DNA of 64,000 bases from Litoditis marina (lineage: Eukaryota; Nematoda; Chromadorea; Rhabditida; Rhabditidae). Position 1 is the stretch's first letter, and each line of letters starts with the position of its first letter. The stretch is from contig OZ038433.1 of assembly GCA_964036275.1 (NCBI GenBank), positions 35,311,336-35,375,335 on the forward strand, written 5' to 3'. The notes under the pieces are model-generated. The model was not told the origin of the DNA and did no database searches. It saw only the letters and a program-made list of their open reading frames with translations. This document shows positions 44,901-56,284 of this stretch, piece by piece. The position numbers were made by a program, and so were the translations under genes.

Positions 44901-45950
44901 AACCGCCCGTTTTCATCCCAGATTCGGAAAGTTCATGTATTCGCATCAAAATAGAGTTAGATCTTGACAGTAAGGGAATAATATAGGAAAAAAAACAAAG
45001 TTTCGACAAACAGTGATATTTCAATTCGACGTGAAAGATGAAAATCGGTGTTAACATGTACCCGCTCTGTCTGAAGGAAATTTCACCAAGCCCAATGTCA
45101 AAGTACTAACCAACCGATTTTCACTAAGATTGTTTGGCGCTGGTGCCACGTGCTATCCACCTTCACCACAGACAATCCGTCGAAATTGCAGAAGATCCAC
45201 AACAGCCAGCCTCGCTCACCTAAAAAAACGAATGTTGCCTGACGTGCCGGATATAGTACGAAATAGAATAAGAACTGATGTCGCGTTAAATAACAGAGAG
45301 GGAAAATCAAGTAACTCCGATCACTTCACACTATTCTAGTGTAGTGTGCAAAATCATTATATTGTCCATTTTAAAGCAGGTGAAATAAATCTAAAATATT
45401 GTGAGCCAGCAGCGCTGGGAAGAGAAGAAAACAAGAAATCGGACCCAGATGGTTCGTTAGAAAATCTAAAACGTTATGCTCATTATTCATTAAAAAGTAT
45501 TTTACACTAAAGGACCCATTAACATCAGGGATCTCTATTAAAAACACTTCTCCAACAATCTAGCAATCACTTAACGATGATTCAACAAAAACAACAGTGT
45601 AAAACACGGCAAAATACACAATAAATGAAAAATAAAAGAATAAATTAATCTGGAACAAATTTTTTACTGCCCTACGTGCGCCCCCGCAAAACGCCGTTAA
45701 ACAGAGTACGCAGCGCATCGGACTTGCGTTGGAAGTAATTTGCCCGAAAAATGCCAGAAATTTTTCAACTTTTTGGCAAGCCATGGGCAGCAGATTCTCA
45801 GAGCAATATCCCCTATACATCCATTCAATTATCTCATTCCCTCACAATTAGAATCATACAATGAATAGAAAGGCGGAGAAAGAACAAAAACAAACTTGTT
45901 GAATTTGAGCAATATTTGTTGACTACGAAAAGAGAATGTAACAACAGCTG
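42000..45950. other. Gene-free intronic DNA of the P450 pseudogene
   Basis: Repeats dominate. There is an inverted pair of GCATCCAGATGCAGCGG at 42490-42570, and G/C-run repeats at 42620-42830. A TTTCGA-type repeat follows at 42970-43080, and several copies of ATGCTCACTTTTTGGGG lie at 43845-44075. No exon with recognisable content was found. Confidence 0.5.
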
Positions 45951-47978
45951 AGCTTGTGAGGAACATCATGAGTCTATATGAGACCGTATTTGAGACCGAT
46001 TGTGTTGGTGAGGGGGGCACACAGCCGCACGATACTTCTGCATGTTACGAGGACTGTGATATTTCTAGTGAAAAGCAACACATGAACATGTGTTTCGATC
46101 TTTGGACAGCTGGTTTTGCCACAACTGCGGCTACACTGAACTGGACCTTCATATACCTGCTTCATCGCCCTGATGTTCAGGAATCCCTGTTTCACGACCA
46201 CTTCATCCCGCAAAATCCACAAACAATGCAGCAGCCAAAAACAGCCAAGACTGCATTCTGGTCAAATAGCCGCTCCGTCTATAGTCGCCGCCAACGGAAA
46301 GGCGGGAGGTTACTGTGTATCTCACTTTCCGTTGTGTAAGCACACGTGTCTTCTATTCCACAACATGCCCGTTACGTACTCTATCAGCGCAATGGTTAGC
46401 GGGCGGGTTTGAAGAATCTTGTCTGAAATTTCGATCGAAAAACGACCTAATTTGTTGTTTTTTGTCCGAAATACACTGCGAAAAAAAACTATAAACAGAG
46501 CAGAGGTTGAACAATATTCATTTTTGACTTTCTAATATTTAAAAATGATTTTTTTCAGGGAAAACCGTAAAGCCGGTATGAAAAACCTAAAAAGCCAACT
46601 GCAAAAAATTACAAATGGGAAGTCAACTACGAAATTTAGAGTTAACAAATGAATTTGCTGGAAAAAATGCAAGCTGAGATTAGAAATGTGGTGGGAAGAG
46701 AGAAATCAGTAACGATGGCTGACAAGAGTTCCCTACCGTACACGTATGCAGTTGTAGTGGTGGGTCATATAATTCACTGCCCAACGCTGCAACTGACAAC
46801 AGCCGGTTCGGTTTCAAATAGTTTTCGTCAAACAATAAACTGTTATTGCCCGAACGGTCATTCGTCACTCATACGTAGATGCACAATATACTTTGCTGCT
46901 GTGCTAATTTTCAGATAAGATATTTACGCAGCGCAGGCTGGCGGTGAATTACATCAACGTATTCTGTGATCCGTACCTTGCAGGTCCTGAACCAGTTCCT
47001 TTCAAATCAATATGTAGCTGTTATTTTCTAGGAAGCCCAACGACTTGTCAATTTACTCCCAGAGTCATAATTTTGTCCTGAATACTTTTTTACTTCTCCC
47101 TCTTGTAATGAAAGTTTGGGATGACTTAATCAAGCTTATGAGACATGTGAAGCGTGGGAAATATGAAGCATAATAATGGTTGGGTGGAGTGAATAACACC
47201 TACAACACGTTCGTTTACAAACTGTTAGATTTCTATGAATTATGCTCCACATTTCAATCGAAACGATTCTTTTGACACGAAATATAGTGATGTTTAATTG
47301 TAAATAGCATCAATTCTCATTAATAATAAAATATTCTTCAAGGTCGATGAACTGATTCCTTTTTCTATTGGTAAGCGACAATGTGCAGGAGAGGGCTTGG
47401 CTCGAATGGAACTGTTTCTGGTCACCGCCAATTTGGTGCACAGATTTACGGTAAGCTTTGTTTTTGTTGACAATTTGTGGATGAAGAAATAGAGTAATTG
47501 CCGACAGATTATCAGAAACAACGATTTCGCGACACTGAACTATGCGAGGGAAACGTTTGCAAAAATACACTACCTAGTTTCAGTTAGTATATCCTCGTAT
47601 TACATAATTTAATAATGATAAATATTTTTCTTGACTGGTTTTTTTAATCTCCTTAAAAGCATTTTTCTTTCAGTTCTCGTCCGCAAATCCTCCATCTATG
47701 GAACAGTCTATGAAAACATTGATGGCTCCCCCTGACTATGAATGTTCGGCTGTGGAATCAATTTGATCAATTAAAACGTTCATTCGTGTATGCATGTTTA
47801 AAAAGTATAGTGTGGTTAATGGTGAACTACTGAATATTCAGTTCGCTGTTTGTACGATGTTACGGAGCGAGTGTTCTGAAATACTGTATTGTTTAATATT
47901 TCTTCATTATCTCGTCAACGCGAACAATGGAGAACCGAGAACAGTCACTGATAATATTCTACAATAACAACAACAACA

Positions 47979-48388
47979 ACTACAACAAAACCTGTAAAAT
48001 ATTGAAATGATTTTTCTGCAGTGAGTGGTGATACCATTAAAAGGGAAAAATATTTCGCTAACTAGTTCACGGTAATGATGACAAACACAGCTGAATAATT
48101 GTCTAGACAATAGTAATCTAGCGCATTGTTTTCAAATGTCGTAACATAGCTGAACAGAAAAGCTGTGACTTGTGATCTACCGTGAACTAGGTAACATAGT
48201 CACAGCTTTTCTGTTCAGCTATGTTACGACATTTGAAAACAATGCGCTAGATTACTATTGTCTAGACAATTATTCAGCTGTGTTTGTCATCATTACCGTG
48301 AACTAGTTAGCGAAATATTTTTCCCTTTTTATGGTATCACCACTCACTGCAGAATAATCATCTCAATATTTTACACTTTTTGTTGTAG
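47979..48388. mobile_element. 410-bp near-perfect hairpin, about 190-bp arms
   Basis: CTACAACAAAA...TGTAAAATATTG at the left pairs with CAATATTTTACA...TTGTTGTAG at the right. Pairing is near-continuous inward to GCTGTGAC (ending 48169) and GTCACAGC (from 48199), leaving a 29-base loop. Only a few mismatches or one-base indels are visible. It lies between the P450 pseudogene and rpn-7. It is a foldback transposon or, if transcribed, a strong double-stranded RNA source. Confidence 0.9.
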
Positions 48389-48931
48389 TGTCTTTAAAAG
48401 TTATACCGTCCTTGAGTAGAGTAGCTTGTACAAATCACCCAATTGTTGGTCCCCCACCTTTTGATGAATAAACTGTTTTTTTTTTCGGTCAGCTTTGAAG
48501 AATATATTCCAACACACCACCTTCTGTTTACAATGTACATCTGCTGTTTACACGAGACTGTGCGGGCACTGCAGATATCTAAATCATCACGCCCCGCCCA
48601 TTTTTATTTGTCATTTTTGGGATTTTTCAAAAATAAACTCTTCCTTTGTAATTAATGAATGAAATTTAGTTTATCAACGTTGTAGTATTTAGTAGTTCCC
48701 CTTTCTGGACATCAATTGCTTGCACTTTCATAATCTTTGTTCATAGATATGATAAATATTGTTCTTTCTGCAATTAAATTTTTGTCAGTGAAATGCAGTT
48801 TGTCGACGTTGTGGTTTTCTGCTCATCATGTGAATACTCATTCCACCAGTAGCGAACAAATCGATCTAGTAGTGGTTTAACCGTGTGAAAAACTTCTCTA
48901 ACAGTCCGTCTAACTTAACTAGAAAAAAAAA

Positions 48932-49055
48932 TTAACTTAGGACGATTATGTTGACCAATCTTGTGTCAACGGTCCTTTAAACTGCAATTGAAAAATGTAT
49001 TGCAGTTTAAAGGACTGAAGCGTTGAGATTGGACCACATAATCGTCCTTCTTTAA
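48932..49055. mobile_element. TTAA MITE family, copy B
   Basis: TTAA at both ends enclose GGACGATTATGTTGACCAAT and its inverse (ATAATCGTCCTTCTTTAA), with an inner inverted pair CCTTTAAACTGCAAT. About 120 bp; same family as 34571 and 57982. It ends about 130 bp before the rpn-7 start. Confidence 0.85.
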
Positions 49056-49188
49056 GTTCATAAATTAGAAAATTCCTGTTGCAATGTGAAGTGAACGATC
49101 GCATATTTACGACAATCGCCTACTATTATACCTTATTAAACGAATGTTTTTTTTCCTAAATTATAGCTATGTACTCACGATTTCAGGA

Positions 49189-52100
49189 ATGGCCGAGGCA
49201 AAACAAAGTAAAAAGTCTGTGGTAGATGATGGAAACTATGATAAGGAGGTAAGTGATTGGTTTTGTTTTGCAGAAGGAGAAACTACAAAACTAGTAGCAT
49301 AATGTGTAGTTTTTATCATCAAAACTAAACGTTTAAAGTTATATCTAAGTCTACTGTTATTGAAGAATGTTTCAGTCATGTTCACAGTCAAAGAAACTTG
49401 CTGGTTTCAGCGGCAACTAATTAGCCAGAAAGTTGACAAAAGCGGTTAAAAATTGAGAGAAAGGCTCTTTTCTGATCAAATTTGAAAAAAAGTCTACGAT
49501 TGATCAAAAAACATGGTAGCTCAAGTATTTCAATCCAAATAGAAAAATGGGTGCTAAAACCAGAGATCTCCTACATTTCTGCGGGTGCTCCGCGGAACCG
49601 CAAGCTAAATTTTTGGCAGAAAATAGGTTGCGGCTGTTCCGCGGAACACCCGCGGAGCGCCCGCTAGTTTGTCTGAGATGACTAAAGTTGCTACGCGGGA
49701 AAATTGTTATCATTGCTGGTTAAAAGTCGCCCCTCTATGGGAGGTAACCGAAGGTGGTCCACTTTAAATTGATCAGCATGGCATGGTTCTCAAAACTGAG
49801 CCCGTTCTACTGCAGCATACCCTGAGCGTTCATAATATTTATTCACTGTGGTCTTTGCAGTCAAACGCTGTTCAGCAAGAAAGAAACTTTTGTTGTTCGC
49901 TCGTTGATTTTATATACAAAGTTGAACGAGGTAGCCATTTTTAAAGCTGACAAATTTTCACGTATCTAAGGTGATCTCGAAGCATCCGGATCTGGAGCTT
50001 GCCCAGCTTCGTTTCCTTGTCAATCATCCCGAATCGGATAAGGACAGAAAAGCTGCTAATCTTGATCAATTGCAGAAGGTAATTAATGTCTTGTTGTATC
50101 TGACTCTGAAAGTTGTGTTCTTTGCCTCTACAGAACAAAGGTGTTTGCTTTGTCTCTTGCTATCACCTTATTTGCAAAAAAGCTTGACTATAATGTTCAA
50201 CCTCACACTTCAAGTAGTAGTCTCGGAATATTTGATATGATAACTGTAACTCATTTTCCACTGCCTTTTAAGCATCAGTTAGTGGTCTAAATTAGTGTTC
50301 ATATAGAATATGGTCTGGCTATTCTTTTGTGTGTGAAATATGTCAAATTTTCACCCCAAGTTGAACAAAAAAGGGGCCAGTTTGAAAACAAACTTTTCTT
50401 GCTCTTTAGAAAAGTTTGCAAAGTATGTATGAATATTTCAGGCCATCAAAGAGTTTGATATGGCTCCGTTGTACGTGTTGTTGTGTGAAGAGTTGGGAGT
50501 GACACCGGATGCCACCCAACTATCGGCTATGTTGGAAACTAATCGAAAGAGGATAACAGAAATTGAAGCCGAAATTGAAGACGCGGAGAAAAATTTAGGT
50601 TTGTGCATACAATACACCACATCATTTTGATTTAAGATTGTTGTGGGCGTTTTCTCAACACCTATGAAAAATTCAGAATTATAATCGTTGCTCAATGCTT
50701 GTGAAATTTGGTTTACAATAATCAGTTAATCACGTGGTGGATGATTCAACTAGAACCTTCCTTACCACCTTCTGTGTTCCAGGGTTACAAGTATTTCTGT
50801 GGCTGAAAAAAGTTATCGTGTTATCGAAAACTAATTAATTAGGTATTGTTTCAGGAGGATCCGAAGTTAGACAGGCGTGGTTGAAAAAGTTCGAGTACTA
50901 TTGCCAGATCGGCGATAAGGATAAGATTTCCAAGACCTTCACAGTACGTTATTTTTTCGTAGTCATTTTAAAATGTTTGCAGTTCATGCAATATGATTAT
51001 GTAAATTAAATCAACTTGACATATGTTATTGCTAGTATCCGGCACAGATACGCCCCTGCTTTGAGAGTTTGAGTGGACCGGTATGTCATGACGGGTCCCG
51101 GGGCGACTATATTACTTTTAGAACAGGGCGTTACTTTCGTCTGTGAGGAGAAATTGTCGTGGTGTCTTGTAAACACCTTCATTTCAGTCCACCTATGAGA
51201 AAACCGTCGGTATGGGTTATCGAATCGATCTTGTCTTTGCCATGATTCGGGTGGGGCTCTTCTTCTTGGACCATGCACTCATCAATCAATACATCACCAA
51301 GGCTAGAGAACTTATGGAGCAGGTATACAAAATACAAATTGCATCTCTCTCTGAACTCTATACAATTTCAATAAATACCATTAAAATTCGAAGCAAATGT
51401 TCGTACCCGTCAGACTTATGACTTATGAGCCTGCTAAAAAAACGTGCTGAATGGAAATCCTTCATAGTATATTGTGATATGTGTTCGTGGCACGTGGCTT
51501 TTTTGTAGTACATGGAACATGGTACAATATTTGATTTCAGGGAGGTGATTGGGAGCGCAAGAATCGTCTGCGTTCGTATGAGGCACTGTACAAAATGTCG
51601 GTGCGCGACTTCACAGGCGCTGCCGCTCTTTTTCTAGAAGCTGTGCCCACATTTGGATCTTACGAGCTGATGTCGTATGAGAATCTCGTCTTCTATTCTG
51701 TAATCTCGTGTATATATGGTATGTTAAGTGATTGATATTTGGGTATCACGAAATTTAGAAGAGCAAAAACTCTCGTACTTCTTTCTCTGCAGCACCTAAT
51801 TTTATCATTCATATCTTGAGAAAATGCGCGCATTTGGATTAATGATGTTGTGTTCACATATCTTGGCGGAAATAATTCGCCTTATAACCAGAATCGAAAT
51901 CGATAAAACACCTTATTCGAAATGGTCAACATTCAGTATTAATTAGCGACATGCTTCTTGATGAAGCATGAAGATCAGCTCTTTTCTTTAATTTTTTTTC
52001 TAGTGAGTTTTTCGATGTGGCGGATTTTAGGTAGTTCCTGTTACAGCTCTGGATCGTCCCGATCTCCGCACGAAGGTCATGAAGTGCAATGAGATCCAGG

Positions 52101-53449
52101 AACAGTTGACGGGTGGTGGTGCCCATGGTGCATTGATTCCTGTTCGGGAATATCTGGAGGCTTTCTACGGATGTCACTATGAGCGATTCTTCATTCAATT
52201 AGCAGCTCTAGAGGCCGAACGATTCAAGTTTGATCGCTATTTGTCGCCTCACTTCAACTTCTACTCCCGTGCCATGCGTTTGGCTGCCTACAAGCAATTC
52301 CTCACGCCCTATAAAACAGTCAGTTTCTTCCCAATAATTTCGCTGTCGTTCGCTACAATTCTTATTAAGAAAATCATTATGTTGTAGGATGGTCTGATGT
52401 GTGATCTTCATCTTTTATTTTGCTTTCAACAGCTCCATTTTCTGCTTGAGTGCTTGCGCCGTCTCAGAGAACTCCTTATTTTGATTTTGTATGAGAAAGA
52501 CCTATTCCAATCAATGTGAACCGAAAAATTAGAATCGATCATTATGGAGAGGTCTAGAAGTTTAAAAAAAATCTAACTTACTGGTAAAGTCAGGTGATAA
52601 ATGCCTGATACAGCTGTAATCTTTTTGAAAGTTGATGATTCACTTGTTTGATATTGATAGAATGACATAAATATAGACGAGACGAGTAACTTTTAACGGC
52701 TTTGGCCGTACATACAATAAATATGCTGCTGAAAGCTGATTTTGATTTTTTCAGGTTCGCGTAGAAATGATGGCAAATGATTTCGGTGTTTCGAAAGCTT
52801 TTATCGATAAGGAGCTTCACAGGCTCATTGCTGCAGGACAGTTGAATTGCAGGTAATTACAGCATTTGCTCAGTGCGGTTAAAAGTTTGTGTTGGGTTTG
52901 CCTTTGAGATCTAGCCTTTCAAGCCTCCGTTTGTTTTCTTTTGTACTCTGGCTTTCGAACAGCCAATAGTATTGGTGGTATTTAGTATATCTTCTATGGA
53001 ATCTTAGATCTCACCATGTTACTGCTATGCTAACAAAAATAAACAATACACATACGCGAAGTTTTGTATGTTTTTATTCAGAATTGATGCTGTGCGAGGT
53101 GTCATCGAAATGAACCACCCCGACTCCAAGAATCACCTGTACAAGTCTGTGATCAAGTGGGTTCCTGCCTATTTTCATTTTGCTTGGTTATTTAATTGAA
53201 ATTGGTGTACAAGAGTAAATCTAACTTTGCGAAATAATTTGAAATTTGCAATGAAGCCATTTACCAATGGGTTAGGAAATTCTCGCTTCGATATGAGGTG
53301 ATGTGCTTATAAATGGAATAAGTTGAAATTCCAGCACAATTTTTTTCCCTTGAACCATAATCACACTATGCGCTTCATATTATATTTGCAGGGATGGCGA
53401 TATCTTGCTGAACAGAATTCAAAAACTGGCTCGTGTTATAAACGCATGA
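49189..53449 (+). CDS. rpn-7: 26S proteasome regulatory subunit RPN7 (PSMD6), 409 aa
   Basis: Ten exons: 49189-49248, 49971-50078, 50442-50598, 50855-50943, 51188-51322, 51541-51718, 52047-52318, 52755-52852, 53082-53156, 53392-53449 (TGA). Together they give 410 codons, the family length. The Rpn7 helical repeat region spans about residues 60-230 (GMGYRIDLVFAMIRVGLFFL, DWERKNRLRSYEALYKMSVR). The PCI domain follows (about 250-370: FYSRAMRLAAYKQFLTPYKT, GVSKAFIDKELHRLIAAGQL), then the C-terminal helix ILLNRIQKLARVINA. RPN7 is a lid subunit of the 19S particle that holds RPN11 and RPN3 in the assembly degrading ubiquitinated proteins. The start follows GATTTCAG by two bases, suiting SL1 trans-splicing. 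Exon 2 uses an AAG acceptor (ATCTAAG). Convergent with the methyltransferase, 318 bp apart. Confidence 0.95.
49581..49667. repeat. GC-rich inverted repeat in rpn-7 intron 1
   Basis: GCGGGTGCTCCGCGGAACCG pairs with the segment at 49629-49655 (TTGCGGCTGTTCCGCGGAAC, continuing ACCCGC). The central CCGCGG is itself palindromic. Likely a short MITE. Confidence 0.6.
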
Positions 53450-53767
53450 GGTACCAACAAGGTATCTCCGATTTCAATTGTATTGACTGGTTTTTTTTCT
53501 CACGGTTTAGTGAATTTGACGGTACCGCTGTTATATAATCTAATTTATTCGGTCGATATCATGTTTTGTAAATATCATTTCTACTCGATGTGTGAGGAGT
53601 GGAGGTTACTGATATTGTATAATTTTGGTCTGCTTATTTTTGTCAGCCTGTTTACAATGAAACTGTGTTTTTCAAATATTTATTCAGCTCACCATTCGGT
53701 TTATTACCGTAGCAGATATCTATTATTATTTCATTTCATTTTACAGTTTTTTTCTATGTGTCGAATG

Positions 53768-55187
53768 CTATGGTTCTTCTTCTGCTGTTGTGTTTGTATT
53801 CTTCCTCCAAAGAGCGGCGAAGTACGACTTTTCTCGGCGTTTGAAGCGTTCGTAAGTGTGTGTTCCTGGAGCACAGTAGGTCGCTCTGAGAGAGCTCGAA
53901 AACATTTTCACCAGTGTCGGAGCCTGAAACTACTATTTGCACTAGAATCATAGACTCCAACTGACAATTTGGCTCGACTTATATCTGTGTGAAAATACAC
54001 AGAATCCGACCAGATAACAGTTATGTGACTGACTCACCTTATCAAGAATTGAGTCGTAGTGTTTTGTGGTAGAGTGAATACCATGCAGGACATTTTGGGT
54101 GATATCTCTCCAAGCCTCCAAGCTTAGTCCAGATTTCTTGACCTGTTCTCTCACTTTTGACACCTAGAAATGTAGTAGGTAAAACCAATATGGCATGGTG
54201 TGATTCCCTCTGATTGGAAATATAGTGGATTTTTATTGCTCCGGAAGTTCATTAGTTCTCGTATATACGTTTACTCACATCTTTTGTGTAGCGCAAATCT
54301 GTCCAACACACGAAACCTCCTGGTTTAAGTACTCTCTCGCATTCCTGGAAAAATCGTGGACAGTCTTCGTACAGATGAGATGATTCGACGTTCAGCACTG
54401 GAAATCAACTTTTATATCGATTCTGCAAGTTTTCGGCCAGCACAGTAGTAATTCTAAACGTTTAGGCGCAAATAATTTATGTTGTGGCAGGATTAAGTTA
54501 CAAAAGGGATACTCATACTGTTGCGTGGGTGATCAAAGAATAATATCGAAGTGAATATTTGCTTACCAACGTCAAAAAAAGAGCTAGGGAATGGGAGATT
54601 GTCCGCCTTTCCCTTAGTTATGTACGGTTGCTCGTCCATGACTACACTGTCGACTCCTTTGATGCATCCAATAAACGGGTGAGCCCTGAGAGACAGTTGA
54701 GAGTGTTGCAGTGGTTTGAAAGTATTTTTTCCCGTACTCTCCATTTCAAGATAAGTCTCTATATACAAGCGTTCATAAAAGTTTAGCACACCTTTTAATC
54801 CATTTGATTCCGTTACCCAGTCCACATCCCACTTCGAGTATGCGAACTCCGTTGAGTTCGGGATATTGAGGGTGCAAACTCAAGGGCTTCTCGTACAGAT
54901 AATAATGTGCACGTTCTTCATCTAAAAAAATATGTTCAGCTATGATTGCATTGCCATTCAATGTTTGAACAAATGGACGCACCTTCTGGGAGAGAGTATT
55001 CTTCAACTACTTGTTTCATTTCAATATCATCACTGTCACATGGCTCTTCATTGGGCAGATATCCCAAGTTGAAGTATCTAACACCCAGTGTCGGTATCAG
55101 CCAGCCCAACAATGGATAGAGAATGAGGCGATCGAATATGTAAAACCAAATACGGAATATTATATCAAGAATGGTGGAGAATATCAT
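53768..55187 (-). CDS. SAM-dependent methyltransferase (Methyltransf_11-like), 284 aa
   Basis: Exons in gene order: 55187-54983, 54921-54792, 54685-54567, 54397-54279, 54163-54038, 53923-53768. Phases join without a stop. The N-terminus has a hydrophobic anchor (about residues 9-36). Motif I is ILEVGCGLGNG (96-106), followed by the acidic GVDSV (D124), the ADNLPFPSSFFDV motif, NVESSHLYED, and LKPGGFVCWTDLRY. The C-terminal half carries the nematode-typical GIHSTTKHYDSILDK and LRATYCAPGT segments. This is a class I Rossmann methyltransferase of a nematode-expanded family; the methyl acceptor is unknown, and the anchor suggests a membrane-bound small-molecule or lipid substrate. All splice sites are GT-AG. 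It shares a 285-bp divergent upstream region with the TMA7 gene. Confidence 0.9.
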
Positions 55188-55472
55188 ATTGCGTCTAATG
55201 ATAACGTGGTCGTCTTCTTATGCTCTCTTGTTATGGGCGTGTCTGAATATTATGTCCAGTACCATTATTTTGTTCGCGCTGTGTTCATATTGCAGTTAAT
55301 TTGTTGGCGTCAATTTGGACAGCTCGACGAGTCTTCAAGAGGAAACAGAATTTTATTGATAGTAAGGTGCCACTCAATCTGTGTGTGGAACGTGTCTGAG
55401 TTACATCCAAGTTTTGGTTTGTGGATGGTCATCAAAATGTTCGTTTCAGGTCACTTCCTTTACTTAGCAGAC
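55188..55472. promoter_or_regulatory. Divergent intergenic region, methyltransferase / tma-7
   Basis: 285 bp separate the two start codons, so the genes probably share a bidirectional promoter. A TTTCAG at 55444-55449, 23 bp before the tma-7 ATG, is the likely spliced-leader acceptor for that gene. No TATA box or clear factor site was identified. Confidence 0.5.
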
Positions 55473-56284
55473 ATGTCCGGTCGTCAAGGTGGAAAAGCGA
55501 AGCCTCTGAAGTCCGCTAAGAAAGAAGCCAAGGAACTGACTGATGTGAGTGTTTAATAATTGTTTATATAATTATGTGTACTATGTTGGATGAGGAATGG
55601 CTAAAACTGTTTCGATTTCCAGTTGCTATAGATAATCGAATGGCAAATTTATTTTTTCAAATTTTGTTCAATCAATGCAATTTAAAGTAAGTCTAGTTTA
55701 ATCCACATAATCCGTACCATATTTAAGGACGACATTGAGTTCAAGAAAAGACAACTGGAGGAGGCTAAGAAGATGAAAGAAGCTGCAGCCAAAGCCTCAC
55801 AAAAGGGACCTATGGGTGAGTGTTATGATTTGAGTGATTCTATGAGAATCTGAACATTGGTGAACATGCTGCAGCTGTCTATTTTTGATCCGAGTTATTA
55901 ATTTCCCCATGTTTCAATCTAAAAACGGGCTTTTTCTCAGGCGACTGCTCGTCCCAGGTACATGAACGGTACGCCCCATGGGACGGTACTGCTCTAATGA
56001 TACTCAGCAACGCATGACGCATCGCGAGGCTGTCTGTCGAAATCAATACGTATCTTCGGAGCAGTACGTCCCGGTACCGTCCCAGGACACGGGACGTCCC
56101 GTTTGTGTACCTGGGACGAGTGACTGCTGAGTAGTCGAACAGTCGAGCTTACTGGTGTATGCCGAATATTGCATTGTTGCAATAGCATGATAAGCTTTAT
56201 ACAGTGGTAGAATATTGAATATCATTGAATTTGATGGAAATTTGTTCAGGTGGTACTGGAATCAAGAAGTCGGGAAAGAAGTAA
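55473..56284 (+). CDS. tma-7: Translation machinery-associated protein 7 (TMA7/CCDC72), 64 aa
   Basis: Exons 55473-55544, 55728-55815 and 56250-56284 (TAA) encode 64 residues, exactly the usual length. The sequence begins MSGRQGGKAKPLKSAKKEAK, has a Lys/Glu-rich helix (FKKRQLEEAKKMKEAAAKAS) and ends KGPMGGTGIKKSGKK, the diagnostic TMA7 tail. TMA7 is a small basic ribosome-associated protein conserved from yeast to man; its exact role in translation is poorly defined. Exon 2 follows an AAG acceptor (ATATTTAAG); no in-frame CAG alternative was found in the intron. Intron 2 carries an inverted-repeat element. Confidence 0.95.
55943..56128. mobile_element. GGGACG-rich inverted repeat in tma-7 intron 2
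   Basis: Left CTGCTCGTCCCAGGTACATG pairs with right GTGTACCTGGGACGAGTGAC, and inner segments ACGGTAC/GTACCGT and GGGACGGTACTGCT/AGCAGTACGTCCC also pair. About 186 bp, non-coding, MITE-like. Confidence 0.75.

Larger units (their letters stand above)
34741..47766 (+). pseudogene. Cytochrome P450, CYP33-like, decayed
   Basis: Recognised exons: 34741-34825 (membrane anchor, then RHLPPG), 37540-37656 (PTPLPLIGNM ... FTFWLG), 37824-37940 (MKETFVKDGDSYVDK), 38324-38436 (DYGIFDTNGEMWRDHRRFAL), 38666 on (ILLEVDEIIENIRASPE), 38908-38973 (SVINQLLVGYRFG), 39301-39437, 39540-39606, 39770-39862 (DFVEAFLKEK), 46069-46180 (I-helix, CFDLWTAGFATT), 46661-46759, 47343-47450 (haem loop [18 protein letters not shown] with the ligand Cys) and 47674-47766. 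This order is that of a nematode CYP33 monooxygenase (ER, xenobiotic or lipid oxidation). Defects: TAA at 38717-38719 with no donor; a one-base frameshift near 39820; no donor after 46180; CTG instead of an AG acceptor before 46661; and the K-helix ExxR / PERF exon not found. A working gene is very unlikely. Confidence 0.85.

Noticed and set aside
46376..46445. Possible tRNA (CAGCGCAATGGTTAGCG followed by TTTCGATCGA).
   Set aside because: A and B boxes are weak and no stem closes; chance or a very old relic.
53483..53953. 156-codon plus-strand frame after rpn-7.
   Set aside because: It lies antisense over the last exon of the methyltransferase, whose peptide (LRATYCAPG) is clearly coding on minus, and it has no recognisable content.
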